The notes: a model not told the origin generated them from the sequence alone. A DNA stretch of 64,000 nt from Pseudoclavibacter chungangensis (GCF_013410545.1 NZ_JACCFV010000001.1:1550001-1614000), one strand, 5' to 3'; positions 9,743-18,680 are shown, counted from the first letter of the stretch. Program-made: numbers and translations.

Positions 9743-10822
9743 ATGACCGCGACGCACCTGTTCACCCCGTTCGATCTTCGCGGCACGACGTTCCGTCACC
9801 GGCTCTGGGTCTCGCCGATGTGCCAGTACTCGGCCGTCGACGGGGTCCCCGGCGCCTGGCATCTCGTGCACTACGGATCGTTCGCGACCGGCGGGGCCGC
9901 GCTCGTCGTGACCGAGAAGACGGCCGTCGTCCCGGAGGGACGCATCTCGCCCGCGTGCACGGGCATCTGGTCGGACGCGCAGCGCGAGGCCTGGCGTCCG
10001 ATCGTCGCGTTCGCCCACGAGCAGGGTGCACGCATCGGCATCCAACTCGGCCACGCCGGCCGGAAGGCGTCGACCGAGGTGCCGTGGCGGGGCCGCGGCA
10101 GCGTGCCGATCGACGACGGCGGCTGGCCCACGGTCGCCCCCTCGCCGCTCGCGTTCGACGGGCTCGCGGCCCCCCGCGCCCTCGGTGAGGACGAACTCCC
10201 GGCGCTCGTCGCGGCGTGGCGTGCCGCCGCCGGGCGGGCGGTCGACGCGGGGTTCGACGTCGTCGAGCTCCACTTCGCGCACGGCTACCTCGTGCACCAG
10301 TTCCTCTCACCGCTCTCGAACGTCCGCGAGGACGGCTACGGGGGCGATGCCGCGGGGCGGGCCCGGCTCGCGATCGAGATCGCCCGGGCCGTGCGCGACG
10401 AGATCGGCCCGAGCGTCCCGCTGTTCGCCAGGGTCTCGGCGACCGATTGGGTGCCGGGTGGTCTCGATGTGGACGACACCGTCAGGATCGCCTCGTGGCT
10501 GCGCGAGGCGGGCGTCGACCTCGTCGACGTCTCGGGCGGGGGACTCGACCCGCGTCAACGGATCCCCGAGCTCGCGCCCGGCTACCAGGTGCCGCTCGCG
10601 CGCGCCGTCCGGGATGGTGCCGACGTGCCCGTCACCGCCGTCGGCCTGCTCACCACGGGTGCGCAGATGGAGGAGGTGCTCGCGTCGGGCGCCGCGGACG
10701 CCGTGTTCGTCGGCCGGGAGCACCTCCGCGACCCGCATCTGCCGCAGCGTGTCGCCCACGAGCTCGGCGACAGCGTCCCGTGGGTGCCGCAGTACGAGCG
10801 AGCCGCGTACCGGCAGGGCTGA
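9743..10822 (+). CDS. Old yellow enzyme family NADH:flavin oxidoreductase (YqjM-like)
   Basis: FMN-dependent ene-reductase with a TIM-barrel fold. The 359-residue protein opens LFTPFDLRGTTFRHRL and shows SPMCQYSA (the Cys of the YqjM subgroup), QLGHAGRKAS with the conserved His, and AHGYLVHQFLSPLSN before GYGG, all family signatures. The ATG at 9743 fits the family N-terminus; upstream in-frame codons are low-complexity. The gene is monocistronic. Likely substrates are alpha,beta-unsaturated carbonyls or nitro compounds, but the natural one is unknown. Confidence 0.93.
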   Translation: MTATHLFTPFDLRGTTFRHRLWVSPMCQYSAVDGVPGAWHLVHYGSFATGGAALVVTEKTAVVPEGRISPACTGIWSDAQREAWRPIVAFAHEQGARIGIQLGHAGRKASTEVPWRGRGSVPIDDGGWPTVAPSPLAFDGLAAPRALGEDELPALVAAWRAAAGRAVDAGFDVVELHFAHGYLVHQFLSPLSNVREDGYGGDAAGRARLAIEIARAVRDEIGPSVPLFARVSATDWVPGGLDVDDTVRIASWLREAGVDLVDVSGGGLDPRQRIPELAPGYQVPLARAVRDGADVPVTAVGLLTTGAQMEEVLASGAADAVFVGREHLRDPHLPQRVAHELGDSVPWVPQYERAAYRQG

Positions 10823-10829
10823 GCGAGAC

Positions 10830-11622
10830 TCAGGCCGTGGCGGAATCGCTCGCGGACCGGTCGGCGTTCGCGTGGATCGCGTCACGCACGTACGCCGCGA
10901 GCCCGCCGGCGACCTCCTCGTAGCCCGCCGCGAAGCGCGGATCCGCGACGTAGAGGTCACCGAGGCGACGGTGGAACTCGTGGTCGCACGCGTAGTAGGT
11001 CTCGTCGATGTGGCGTCGGGCTCGCTCCGCGTCCGCGGTCGCCTCGTCCGAGTCGGCGGGGCGCCCGTCGTGCATGGCCGTCGCGAACGCGAGCCGGATC
11101 GCGGACTCCTCGGCCGTGATGCGCGTCCAGTCGTCGGCCGTGTAGCGTGCGACCCGCCCGCGCGAGCTGCGCCAGGCGGGGGAGTCCCCCCCACCGCGAT
11201 CGCGCCTCGTCGACGTGTTCGTCGGGATCGAACTCGCCGAACACCGCCAGTTTCTCCGCGGGGGTGAGCCCAGTCGTTCCTGTCATCGCCGCCTCCAGTG
11301 TCGTGTCGATGGCCGCGATGATGCGTGAGAGTCGCACCACTCGGCCCTGCAGGAGCTCGCGCTGCTCCTCGAGTTGCGCGATCTCGTCGGTCGCGGGATG
11401 GTCGAGGACCGCGCGGATGCGTTCGAGGGGGAGCCCGAGCTCCCGGTACCCGAGCACCCGCGCGAGCCGGTCGACGTCGGTCGCCGCGTACCGGCGGTGC
11501 CCCGAGGCCGTTCGACCGCTCGGGCGGACGAGTCCGATCGCGTCGTAGTGGTGCAGCGTCCGCACCGACACACCGGCCGATGCGGCGACGTCGCCGATCG
11601 CGAATCCCTCTTCCTCGTTCAT
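10830..11622 (-). pseudogene. TipA-type MerR regulator, frameshifted
   Basis: MerR-family activator with a TipAS antibiotic-binding domain, broken by a +1 frameshift. Reading leftward from ATG 11622, the first frame gives the MerR helix-turn-helix (FAIGDVAASAGVSVRTLHHY) and coiled coil, then FGEFDPDEHVDEARSRWGG. At a run of seven C (11186-11192; G on the coding strand) the frame is lost. Removing one base restores WGDSPAWRSSRGRVARYTA and the rest of the TipAS domain, ending at 10830 with TYYACDHEFHRRLGDLYV. Both halves are otherwise intact. The cause may be sequencing error, a recent mutation, or slippage at the run. Confidence 0.85.
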
Positions 11623-11645
11623 GTCGGCGACGATACGACCTGACG

Positions 11646-12617
11646 TCACGTGAGGTGCAAGTCCTCGGGCGACCGACGCGGCACGGCCGCGACGAGTCGC
11701 GCGAGCTCGGTGCCGGGTGCCGTGAGCACTCCGACGGCGTCGACGACGGCACGCACCATCGCCTCGACCGCGGCCGACGCACGGACGTCGGTCCGTCTCG
11801 CGAGACTCACGGTCCGCGTCAGCGTCGGGGCCACGAGCCGATCGGCACGGAGCGAGGGTCTGTCGAGCAACACCATGGCGGGCACGACCGCGACGCCGAC
11901 ACCGCGCTCGACGAACCGCAGCACGGCATCCATCTCCGCCCCCTCGACCGCGACCTCGGGCGTCAGTCCCGCCTCGCGGTAGGCCGCATCCGTCGCGGCG
12001 CGCAGGTCGTAGCCCGGGCCGAACACGATCTGCGGCTCGCGCGCGAGCTCCGCGAGCGTGTAGCCGCGCGGATCGGCAGCGCCCGCGCGCGTCGCGGCGC
12101 GGACGACGACGAGCTCCTCCGTGAGCAGCGGCGTCCGCTCCGTCGAGGCGGGCAGCTGCGCCCCGGCACGCCCCGTGACGACGAGCGCGAGATCGAGTTC
12201 CCCCTCGTCGAGCTGTTCCACGAGCCGACGGGATCCCGCCTCGGACAGGTGCAGCTCGATCCCCGGATGCGCGTCGTGGAACGCGCGCAGCACCTCGGCG
12301 ACGAGGCTCACGCAGAGCGTCGGCGTCGCGCCGAGCCGCACGCGACCGCGATCGAGCCCCGCGAACGCGGCGATCTCACGCCTCGCCGTCTCCTCGTCGG
12401 CGAGCATGCGCCGGGCGAGGGGGAGGAGCGCCTCCCCGGCAGGCGAGAGGGTCGCCCCGCCACGCGAGCGATGGAAGAGCTCCGCGCCGAGCTCGGCCTC
12501 CAGCGTGGCGATCTGTCTGCTGAGCGACGGCTGGGCGAGGAAGAGCTCGTCGGCCGCTCGCGTGAAACTGCCGAGCCTCGCCACCGTCGTGAATCCGCGC
12601 AACTGTTCGAATCGCAT
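11646..12617 (-). CDS. LysR-family transcriptional regulator
   Basis: LysR-type DNA-binding regulator of 323 residues. The N-terminal winged helix-turn-helix reads FTRAADELFLAQPSLSRQIATLE with LFHRSRGGATLSPAGE; the rest is the two-lobed effector-binding domain. It is transcribed divergently from the flavoprotein gene, the standard arrangement for a LysR gene controlling its neighbour, and a T-N11-A dyad lies between the two. Inducer unknown. Start ATG 12617 is fixed by the family opening MRFEQLRGF. Confidence 0.93.
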   Translation of the reverse strand: MRFEQLRGFTTVARLGSFTRAADELFLAQPSLSRQIATLEAELGAELFHRSRGGATLSPAGEALLPLARRMLADEETARREIAAFAGLDRGRVRLGATPTLCVSLVAEVLRAFHDAHPGIELHLSEAGSRRLVEQLDEGELDLALVVTGRAGAQLPASTERTPLLTEELVVVRAATRAGAADPRGYTLAELAREPQIVFGPGYDLRAATDAAYREAGLTPEVAVEGAEMDAVLRFVERGVGVAVVPAMVLLDRPSLRADRLVAPTLTRTVSLARRTDVRASAAVEAMVRAVVDAVGVLTAPGTELARLVAAVPRRSPEDLHLT

Positions 12618-12636
12618 CGTCGCCCTTCCGTCCTTG

Positions 12637-12653
12637 CATAGCCTACGGCTATG
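12637..12653. promoter_or_regulatory. Probable LysR box
   Basis: CATAGCC-TAC-GGCTATG is a perfect 7-bp dyad containing the LysR T-N11-A pattern (T12639, A12651). It lies 20 bp upstream of the LysR start and about 58 bp upstream of the divergent flavoprotein gene, placed to control both. Confidence 0.6.
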
Positions 12654-12711
12654 GATCGGACAGGAATCATGCATTGGCCATTCGACATGAGGTCTGCCTA
12701 ACCTCGTGCGC

Positions 12712-14460
12712 ATGAGCACAACGCACACCTCAGAACGACGGATCGCGACGTCCGTCCTCGTCATCGGAACGGGTGGCGCAGGGTTGCGCGCCGCCATCGA
12801 GCTCGCGGAACGCGGCGTCGAGGTCCTCGCGGTCGGCAAGCGCCGCAAGCACGACGCGCACACGACCCTCGCGGCGGGCGGCATCAACGCCGCCCTCGGC
12901 ACGATGGACCCCGAGGACAGCTGGCAGCAGCACGCCGCCGACACCCTCCGCGAGTCCTACTTCCTCGCCGACCCGGCGATCGTCGAGACGGTCACCAAGA
13001 ACGCGGCCCGCGGCATCGAGGACCTCGAGCGCTGGGGCATGCCCTTCGCGCGCGAGGCGGACGGCCGCATCAGCCAGCGCTTCTTCGGCGCCCACAAGTA
13101 CCGCCGCACCGCCTACGCGGGCGACTACACGGGCCTCCAGATGCAGCGCACCCTCGTCCGTCGTGCGACGGAGCTCGACGTGCCCGTCATCGACACCGTC
13201 TACATCACGCGCATCCTCGTCGCCGACGGTCGCGTCTTCGGTGCCTGCGGCTTCGACATCGTCGACGGCTCGCCCGTCGTCATCCACGCCGACGCCGTCA
13301 TCCTCGCCGCGGGCGGTCACACGCGCATCTGGCGTCACACCTCGTCGCGACGCGACGAGAACACGGGCGACTCGTTCCGCCTCGCGGCCCTCGCGGGCGG
13401 CCGCATCCGCGACGCGGAGCTCGTGCAGTTCCACCCCTCGGGGCTCCTCGAGCCCGACGACGCGGCCGGAACCCTCGTGTCCGAGGCCGCTCGCGGCGAG
13501 GGCGGCATCCTCCGCAACGCCCTGGGCGAGCGCTACATGGAGCGCTACGACGCCGAGCGCATGGAGCTCTCGACGCGCGACCGCGTCGCGCTCGCCGGCT
13601 ACACGGAGATCGCGGAGGGGCGCGGCACGCCGAAGGGCGGCGTCTACCTCGACGTGTCCCACCTGCCGCGCGAGACGATCTTCGAGAAGCTCCCGCGCGT
13701 CTACCGTTCGCTCATCGAGTTGCAGATGCTCGACATCACCGAGCAGGCGATCGAGATCGCGCCCACGGCGCACTACTCGATGGGTGGCGTGTGGGTGCGC
13801 GCCGACGACCACGGCACAGGTGTCGACGGGCTCTACGCGATCGGCGAGGCATCGAGCGGCCTGCACGGCGCGAACCGACTCGGCGGCAACTCGCTCATCG
13901 AGCTCATGGTCTACGGCCGCATCACGGGCGAGATCGCTGCCGAGTACGCGACGAACCTCGAGCACGTCCGGCGCGATCCGGCCGCGGTGGACGAGGCTCG
14001 CGCCGAGATGCAGGGCTTCCTCGCGGGTGACGGGCTCGAGAGCCCGCGTCGCCTGCAGCGCGAGCTGCGCAACGTCATGTCGAAGCACGCGGGCGTCGTG
14101 CGCTCCGGTGACGGCCTCGAGGCCGGCCTGCGTGAGCTCGACGCGCTCGAGGAGCGCGCCCGCCACGTCACGGCGCACCCCGACATCGCCGGCTTCGACG
14201 ATCTCGCGCACACCTTCGATCTGCAGGGCTCGCTCCTCGCCGCCCGCGCGACGCTCGAGTCGGCGATCGCACGCACGGAGACGCGCGGTTGCCACAACCG
14301 CTCGGACTTCCCCGAGATCGACGAGTCGCTGCGCGGCAACATGGTCTGGACGCGCGAGGAGGGCGTGACGTTCGAGCCGCTCCCCGAGGCGCCCGAGTCG
14401 TTCCGGGACCTCGCGAGCGAGGCGGCCGACGACTCACCCGTCGGCAAGCTCGTCGAGTAG
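12712..14460 (+). CDS. FAD-dependent fumarate reductase/succinate dehydrogenase-like flavoprotein
   Basis: Flavoprotein of the SdhA/FrdA/L-aspartate oxidase superfamily, 582 residues. It shows an N-terminal dinucleotide fold VIGTGGAGLRAAIELAERG, the FAD motif TLAAGGINAALG, the active-site segment STRDRVALAGYTEIAEGRG, the substrate-binding HYSMGG, and GLHGANRLGGNSL. The C-terminal domain has the FrdA-type ETRGCHNRSDFPE. No iron-sulfur or membrane-anchor subunit is adjacent, so it is either a soluble fumarate reductase or aspartate oxidase-like enzyme, or works with partners elsewhere. ATG 12712 is preferred to GTG 12706. Control by the divergent LysR gene is likely. Confidence 0.85.
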   Translation: MSTTHTSERRIATSVLVIGTGGAGLRAAIELAERGVEVLAVGKRRKHDAHTTLAAGGINAALGTMDPEDSWQQHAADTLRESYFLADPAIVETVTKNAARGIEDLERWGMPFAREADGRISQRFFGAHKYRRTAYAGDYTGLQMQRTLVRRATELDVPVIDTVYITRILVADGRVFGACGFDIVDGSPVVIHADAVILAAGGHTRIWRHTSSRRDENTGDSFRLAALAGGRIRDAELVQFHPSGLLEPDDAAGTLVSEAARGEGGILRNALGERYMERYDAERMELSTRDRVALAGYTEIAEGRGTPKGGVYLDVSHLPRETIFEKLPRVYRSLIELQMLDITEQAIEIAPTAHYSMGGVWVRADDHGTGVDGLYAIGEASSGLHGANRLGGNSLIELMVYGRITGEIAAEYATNLEHVRRDPAAVDEARAEMQGFLAGDGLESPRRLQRELRNVMSKHAGVVRSGDGLEAGLRELDALEERARHVTAHPDIAGFDDLAHTFDLQGSLLAARATLESAIARTETRGCHNRSDFPEIDESLRGNMVWTREEGVTFEPLPEAPESFRDLASEAADDSPVGKLVE

Positions 14461-14470
14461 TCGGCGAAAC

Positions 14471-14505
14471 GGTGGGCGGCGGGTCCCGGGGTTCCGCCGC
14501 CCACC
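14471..14505 (+). terminator. Terminator hairpin after the flavoprotein gene
   Basis: A 12-bp perfect stem GGTGGGCGGCGG / CCGCCGCCCACC with an 11-base loop, ten bases after the stop codon. A shorter hairpin (CGGCAGCGG-gttg-CCGCTGCCG) follows. Confidence 0.75.
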
Positions 14506-14537
14506 GGCGGCAGCGGGTTGCCGCTGCCGGCCCGTCG

Positions 14538-14577
14538 GAGGCCGGTTCGTGCGCGTCGGCGCGCACGAACCGGCCTC
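14538..14577 (-). terminator. Terminator hairpin at the end of bioYMN
   Basis: An 18-bp perfect stem with loop TCGG. It overlaps the bioN stop codon by two bases and lies between convergent genes, so it can serve both strands. Confidence 0.75.
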
Positions 14578-15199
14578 ATGCCGTCTCGTCCGTGGAGTCC
14601 GGATCCCCGAGTCCGCGCGCCGCGAGTGCGTCGCCGACGTCGTCGGCGTGCTTGAGCGAGAGCACGAGCAGCGGGACGACGAGTCGGACGGGCGGGACGC
14701 GCACGCCGCGGGCGCGCTGCGCCTCCCTGATCTGGGCCGCGAAGCCCTGGAGGACGGGGATCGTCGCGATCGTGAGCGCGAGGACGAGGCCGACCCGCAC
14801 CGGGTCGACGCCGAATCGTCGGAAGGGCCCGAGCACGCGGTCCACGACCTCGAGCATCTCGCCCGTGGAGGTCGTGCAGGTGACGAGCGCCGCGAGGAGC
14901 AGCACGACGAGCACGCGCGCGGTCCCCGTCAGGGCGGTCGCGAGGGGGAGGAAGAGCATCTGCGTGCCGACGAGGAGCACGATGACCCACCTCGCCGCGA
15001 GCACCTGTTCGACGAGCCCCCCGATGCCGAGGCCCGCCACGAGGTAGCCGACGATCGCGACGACGCCCGCGACGACCGTCGGCCACGGGGCCCACGGCAG
15101 CACCGAGGAGCCGACCGCGAGGACGGCGAGTGCGGCGAGCTTGACCCCCGCGGGGGCACGGTGCAGGGCGCTCGTCCCGGGACGGTGGAGCGGGATCAC
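14576..15199 (-). CDS. bioN: ECF transporter transmembrane subunit EcfT/BioN
   Basis: Membrane scaffold of the biotin energy-coupling-factor importer, linking the ATPase to the substrate-binding BioY. The 207-residue protein has about five hydrophobic segments and the two EcfT Ala-Arg-Gly coupling motifs, seen as QRARGVRVPP and ALAARGLGDP. It begins with GTG at 15199, overlapping the bioM stop by GTGA. As the third gene of bioY-bioM-bioN, its biotin role follows from the neighbours. Confidence 0.92.
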   Translation of the reverse strand: MIPLHRPGTSALHRAPAGVKLAALAVLAVGSSVLPWAPWPTVVAGVVAIVGYLVAGLGIGGLVEQVLAARWVIVLLVGTQMLFLPLATALTGTARVLVVLLLAALVTCTTSTGEMLEVVDRVLGPFRRFGVDPVRVGLVLALTIATIPVLQGFAAQIREAQRARGVRVPPVRLVVPLLVLSLKHADDVGDALAARGLGDPDSTDETA

Positions 15200-15921
15200 G
15201 GCAGGGCGGCCAGGTAGTCGGCGACGACGCGCCCGGGCTCTCCCTCGTCGACGAGCCGACCGCCGTCGAAGCGGATCGCGACGTCGCAGCGGCGCGCGAG
15301 TGCCGGATCGTGCGTCACGATCACGACGGCGCGCTCGTCCTGCTCGAGCAGGCGATCGGCGATGCGGCGCGCGTTCGCGGCGTCGAGGAACGCGGTCGGT
15401 TCGTCGGCCACGACGAGCCCCGGTCGCCTGATGAGGACGCCCGCGAGGGCGAGCAATTGCTTCTGCCCGCCCGAGAGCGCGTAGGCCGACTCGTCCCGAC
15501 GGCCGGCGAGCCCGATGTCCTCGAGCGCCCGTTCGACGCGCTCGGCGATCTCGGCCTTCGACAGCCCCTGGCCGCGCAGCGAGAGCGCCAGGTCCTCGCC
15601 GACGGTCGGGAGGATGAGCTGCACGTCCGGGTTGCTGAACACGAAGCCGACGTGGCGACGAACGGCCGCACCGTCCGCGACCGGATCGAGACCGAGGACG
15701 CGGGCGCGCCCCGCGCTCGGCCGCACGAGTCCGTTGAGCGTCCGGACGAACGTCGACTTGCCCGAGCCGTTCGCACCGACGACGGCGATGCGCCGGGCGT
15801 CGCTGCGGAACCCGACGTCCCGCAGGACGGGGACGCCGTCGAGGTCGACGTCGACGCCCTCGTAGTCGATGACGGGCGCGCCCTCGACGGGCCCGGCGAG
15901 GGCGCCCCGACGCGGACTCAC
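15196..15921 (-). CDS. bioM: ECF transporter ATPase BioM
   Basis: ABC ATPase powering biotin uptake through BioY/BioN. Walker A GANGSGKST, the Q-loop region FVFSNPDVQL, signature ALSGGQKQLLALAG, Walker B LVVADEPTAFLD and the switch His in VIVTHDPAL are all present in a 241-residue protein. Start GTG 15921 overlaps the bioY stop by GTGA, so the three genes are translationally coupled. A single ATPase gene is normal for BioMNY. Confidence 0.93.
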   Translation of the reverse strand: MSPRRGALAGPVEGAPVIDYEGVDVDLDGVPVLRDVGFRSDARRIAVVGANGSGKSTFVRTLNGLVRPSAGRARVLGLDPVADGAAVRRHVGFVFSNPDVQLILPTVGEDLALSLRGQGLSKAEIAERVERALEDIGLAGRRDESAYALSGGQKQLLALAGVLIRRPGLVVADEPTAFLDAANARRIADRLLEQDERAVVIVTHDPALARRCDVAIRFDGGRLVDEGEPGRVVADYLAALP

Positions 15922-16532
15922 GAACCGGATGCGGACCCGGTCGTGACCGGATCCGGGGTGCGGCCGGAGGAGGCCGTCGTGTTCCAGCGGAAGGCGCGCG
16001 GATACGCCTTCCAGAGTGCGAGCACGATGACGGTCGTGAGGACGACCTTGATGAGGTCGCCGGGCAGGAACACGAGCGAGCCGACCGCGGCCTCGCCGAG
16101 CGAGAGGCCCATGACCAGTGCCTGCACGGGGACGCCGAACGCGTAGATCACGAGGATGCCGCCGACGATGCTGCCGAGGAGCGTGCGCCACCAATTCGGC
16201 CGGGCCGCTCCCGCGCGGACGATGTAACCGATCACGACGACGCCGACGAGCCAGCCGGCGAGGTAGCCGGCCGAGGGGCCCACGAACACGCCGAGCCCAC
16301 CGCGACCGCCGGCGAGGAGCGGGAGGCCGACCGCGACGAGGGTGAGGAGCGTCGCGACCGATGCCAGGCCACGCCAGGGGCCGAGCACGGCTCCCGCGAG
16401 CATGACGCCGAGCGTCTGTCCCGTGATGGGCACGCCGCCGCCGATGCTGACGAGCCCGAGAACGGCGATGAGCGCGGCGAAGATCGCGATACGCGCGAGA
16501 TCGCCGAGCTCGAGACGGGAGGGAGTGGCCAT
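15918..16532 (-). CDS. bioY: Biotin transporter substrate-binding subunit BioY
   Basis: S-component that binds biotin in the membrane. The 204-residue protein has about six membrane segments and the BioY blocks GGGVPITGQTLGVMLAGAVLG, LLAGGRGGLGVFVGPSAGYL and FLPGDLIKVVLTT. It is the first gene of bioYMN and starts about 35 bp from two BioQ-type palindromes, so repression by the divergent TetR regulator is likely. The biotin-dependent carboxylase operon 12 kb away would be one consumer of the imported biotin. Confidence 0.95.
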   Translation of the reverse strand: MATPSRLELGDLARIAIFAALIAVLGLVSIGGGVPITGQTLGVMLAGAVLGPWRGLASVATLLTLVAVGLPLLAGGRGGLGVFVGPSAGYLAGWLVGVVVIGYIVRAGAARPNWWRTLLGSIVGGILVIYAFGVPVQALVMGLSLGEAAVGSLVFLPGDLIKVVLTTVIVLALWKAYPRAFRWNTTASSGRTPDPVTTGSASGS

Positions 16533-16555
16533 GTCGACGCCTTCCGATGGAACGG

Positions 16556-16595
16556 GGTGAACACTCCTGAACGGTGTTCACCAGAACGGTGTTCA
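16556..16595. promoter_or_regulatory. BioQ-type operators between bioY and bioQ
   Basis: TGAAC-GGT-GTTCA at 16568-16580 is a perfect dyad; a near copy AGAAC-GGT-GTTCA lies at 16583-16595, and a further half-site TGAAC at 16558. The arms also form a larger GGTGAACAC / GTGTTCACC dyad. TGAAC-N3-GTTCA matches the motif reported for BioQ of corynebacteria. The sites sit just ahead of a TATACG -10-like box (16601-16606) for the regulator gene. Confidence 0.75.
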
Positions 16596-16633
16596 GGTTA
16601 TACGATCGGAGGCGACATGATGGCAGCCGAAGC

Positions 16634-17251
16634 GTGAGCGTCGATCCCGACGAGCGACGCACCCCACGACGGTCGAGGAACGACCTCGTCCGGGCGACGC
16701 TCGAGATCCTCGACGAGCGCGGACTCTCCGAACTGTCGATGCGCAACATCGCCGCCTCACTCGGTGTCCAGGCCTCGGCGCTCTACTGGCACTTCCCGAA
16801 CAAGCAGTCCCTGCTCGCCGCGGTCGCGGACGTGATCGTGGCCGACGACGACGATCGCCTCGAGGACGATTGGCGAGTCGCCGCGCTCACCGAGGCACGC
16901 GCCCTTCGCACACGACTCCTCGCCGTGACCGATGGCGCCGAGCTCGTCGCCTCGGCGCTCGCGCTCGGCCTCGGCGGGGGAGCGGCGGCACTGCGACTGC
17001 GCACCGTGTTCGCCCGCCGCGGTTTCGAGCCGGACGCCGCGAGACGGGCGGGTGCGGCGCTCGTGCACTTCGTGCTCGGCCACACCGCGGTCGAACAGCA
17101 GCGCGCACAGGCACGAGCGCTCGGTGTCGACATGGCGGACGCGGACGCGGCGGACGCCGTCGCCCCGGCCGACGAGGCGGCGTTCGAGCTGGGGCTGCGG
17201 GCCCTCGTCCGAGGCCTCGGGGCGGACGAGCACGACGTCGGAACGGACTGA
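16634..17251 (+). CDS. bioQ: TetR-family regulator, probable biotin repressor BioQ
   Basis: TetR/AcrR regulator of 205 residues. The N-terminal helix-turn-helix reads LSMRNIAASLGVQASALYWHF followed by PNKQSLLAAVAD; the C-terminal ligand domain resembles the TetR class with a HxxxE-like region. It is divergent from bioYMN across BioQ-type palindromes, the basis for the name. The best start is GTG 16634; an upstream GGAGG (16608-16612) instead serves ATG 16617, whose frame gives a six-codon ORF ending in TGA that overlaps this GTG, which may couple translation. GTG 16574 would lie inside the operator and is rejected. Confidence 0.82.
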   Translation: MSVDPDERRTPRRSRNDLVRATLEILDERGLSELSMRNIAASLGVQASALYWHFPNKQSLLAAVADVIVADDDDRLEDDWRVAALTEARALRTRLLAVTDGAELVASALALGLGGGAAALRLRTVFARRGFEPDAARRAGAALVHFVLGHTAVEQQRAQARALGVDMADADAADAVAPADEAAFELGLRALVRGLGADEHDVGTD

Positions 17252-17379
17252 CGTTCGCCGATCGGCCGTGCCGGTGGTCGGGATACCGCCCGTCCGCCCG
17301 TTCGTCCGCTCCGGCCAACCGCCCGTGCGCCGGGCGACGGAACGAGGTTCCGATCGTTCGCCGGTGCGGCCGCGCGGGG

Positions 17380-18576
17380 TCAGGTCAGGAGCGCGAGCCG
17401 CTCCACGGCCTCGTGCAGCACCTCGTCCCGCTTGCAGAAGGCGAATCTGACGAGTCCCACGACCATCGCGTGTCGCTCGGGCGCGACGAACGCGGTCACC
17501 GGGATCGCGGCGACGCCGACGCGTTCGGGCAGTTCCCGACAGAACGCCTCGGTATCGGTGACCCCGAGGGGCCGGGCGTCCGCGATCGCGAAGTACCCCG
17601 CGGCGGGCCTCGACACCACGAAACCGACCCGGTCGAGTCCGTCGCACAGCGGATCGCGTTTCCGTGCGAGCGTGCCGGCGATCTCCGCGAACCGGGCGTC
17701 GGGCAGCGCGAGTCCGATGGCCGTCGCGGGCTGGAACGGCGCGCCGCCGACGTAGCTGAGGAACTGCTTGACGCTCTGGATCGCGGTCACGAGGGGTGCC
17801 GGTGCCGTCAGCCATCCGATCTTCCAGCCCGTCGTGCTGAACGTCTTGCCGCCCGAGGAGATCGTGACGGTGCGTTCCGCTGCGCCGGGCAGTGTCGCGA
17901 TCGGGACGTGCGGACCGTCGAACACGAGGTGCTCGTACACCTCGTCGGTCACGATGAGCGCGTCGTGCCGCGTCGCGAGGTCGACGACGAGCTCGCGGTC
18001 CCGAGGCGTGAGGCGTGCGCCCGTCGGATTGTGCGGATCGTTCACGAGCAGGATGCGTGTACGGTCCGTGACGGCCGCGCGCAGTGCGTCGTGGTCGAGC
18101 GCGAACGTCGGTGCCCGCAGCGGAACGGGGACGAGGGTGGCACCCGCGAGCGCGACGAGTGCACCGTAGGCGTCGTAGGCGGGCTCGAGGACGACGACCT
18201 CGTCGCCGGGACCGCACAGCGCGAGGATCGTCGCCGCGAGGGCCTCGGTCGCGCCGACCGTGACGAGCACCTCGGTGTCGGGGTCGACGTCGAGCCCGTA
18301 CCAGTGCGCCTGATGGTCGGCGATCGCGGTGCGCAGTGGCGCGGTGCCGCGTCCCGGTGGGTACTGGTTGTCGCCCGCGAGGATCGCGGCGGCCGCGGCG
18401 TCGAGGACTTCTCGCGGCCCGGGCTCGTCGGGGAAGCCCTGGCCGAGGTTGAGCGCACCAGTCGAGGTCGCGAGTGCACTCATGGTGGCGAACACGGTGG
18501 CCTGGACGGCCCCGTCGTCGCCGAGAAGACCCGCTCCCTGCGCCGTCCGGCGCCACGGCCCGTCGATACTCGTCAT
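17380..18576 (-). CDS. PLP-dependent aminotransferase class I/II (DapC/kynurenine type)
   Basis: Fold-type I aminotransferase of 398 residues. It shows LNLGQGFPDEPGP, the NPTG motif (DPHNPTGARLTP), DEVYEHLVFD and the PLP lysine Lys244 in SSGGKTFSTTGWKIGW. The closest named families are N-succinyldiaminopimelate aminotransferase (lysine and cell-wall synthesis) and bacterial kynurenine/methionine aminotransferases; the sequence alone does not separate them. It is convergent with bioQ across a 128-bp gap and is not in an operon. Confidence 0.9.
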   Translation of the reverse strand: MTSIDGPWRRTAQGAGLLGDDGAVQATVFATMSALATSTGALNLGQGFPDEPGPREVLDAAAAAILAGDNQYPPGRGTAPLRTAIADHQAHWYGLDVDPDTEVLVTVGATEALAATILALCGPGDEVVVLEPAYDAYGALVALAGATLVPVPLRAPTFALDHDALRAAVTDRTRILLVNDPHNPTGARLTPRDRELVVDLATRHDALIVTDEVYEHLVFDGPHVPIATLPGAAERTVTISSGGKTFSTTGWKIGWLTAPAPLVTAIQSVKQFLSYVGGAPFQPATAIGLALPDARFAEIAGTLARKRDPLCDGLDRVGFVVSRPAAGYFAIADARPLGVTDTEAFCRELPERVGVAAIPVTAFVAPERHAMVVGLVRFAFCKRDEVLHEAVERLALLT

Positions 18577-18627
18577 GCCCCGAGGCTAGAACACCCCACC
18601 GCCCTACCCCGCCCCGCCCCACGAAAT

Positions 18628-18680
18628 AAAGCCGGGTTGTTGCTACCGGGCCCGCGGCCCGGTAGCAACAACCCGGCTTT
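18628..18680. repeat. 25-bp perfect hairpin, copy 1
   Basis: The left arm starts AAAGCCGGGTTGTTGCTACC (18628-18652), followed by loop CGC and the exact reverse complement at 18656-18680. The right arm ends in CTTT, so it could terminate leftward or rightward transcription, but the perfect 25-bp stem and the second copy 0.3 kb away suggest a dispersed palindromic repeat. Confidence 0.9.

Noticed and set aside
12712..14460. Calling the flavoprotein L-aspartate oxidase (NadB) outright
   Set aside because: Motifs fit both NadB and SdhA/FrdA families, and nadA/nadC are not adjacent.
14538..14577. Hairpin considered as a small RNA or riboswitch
   Set aside because: Position between convergent stops and simple stem fit a bidirectional terminator better.
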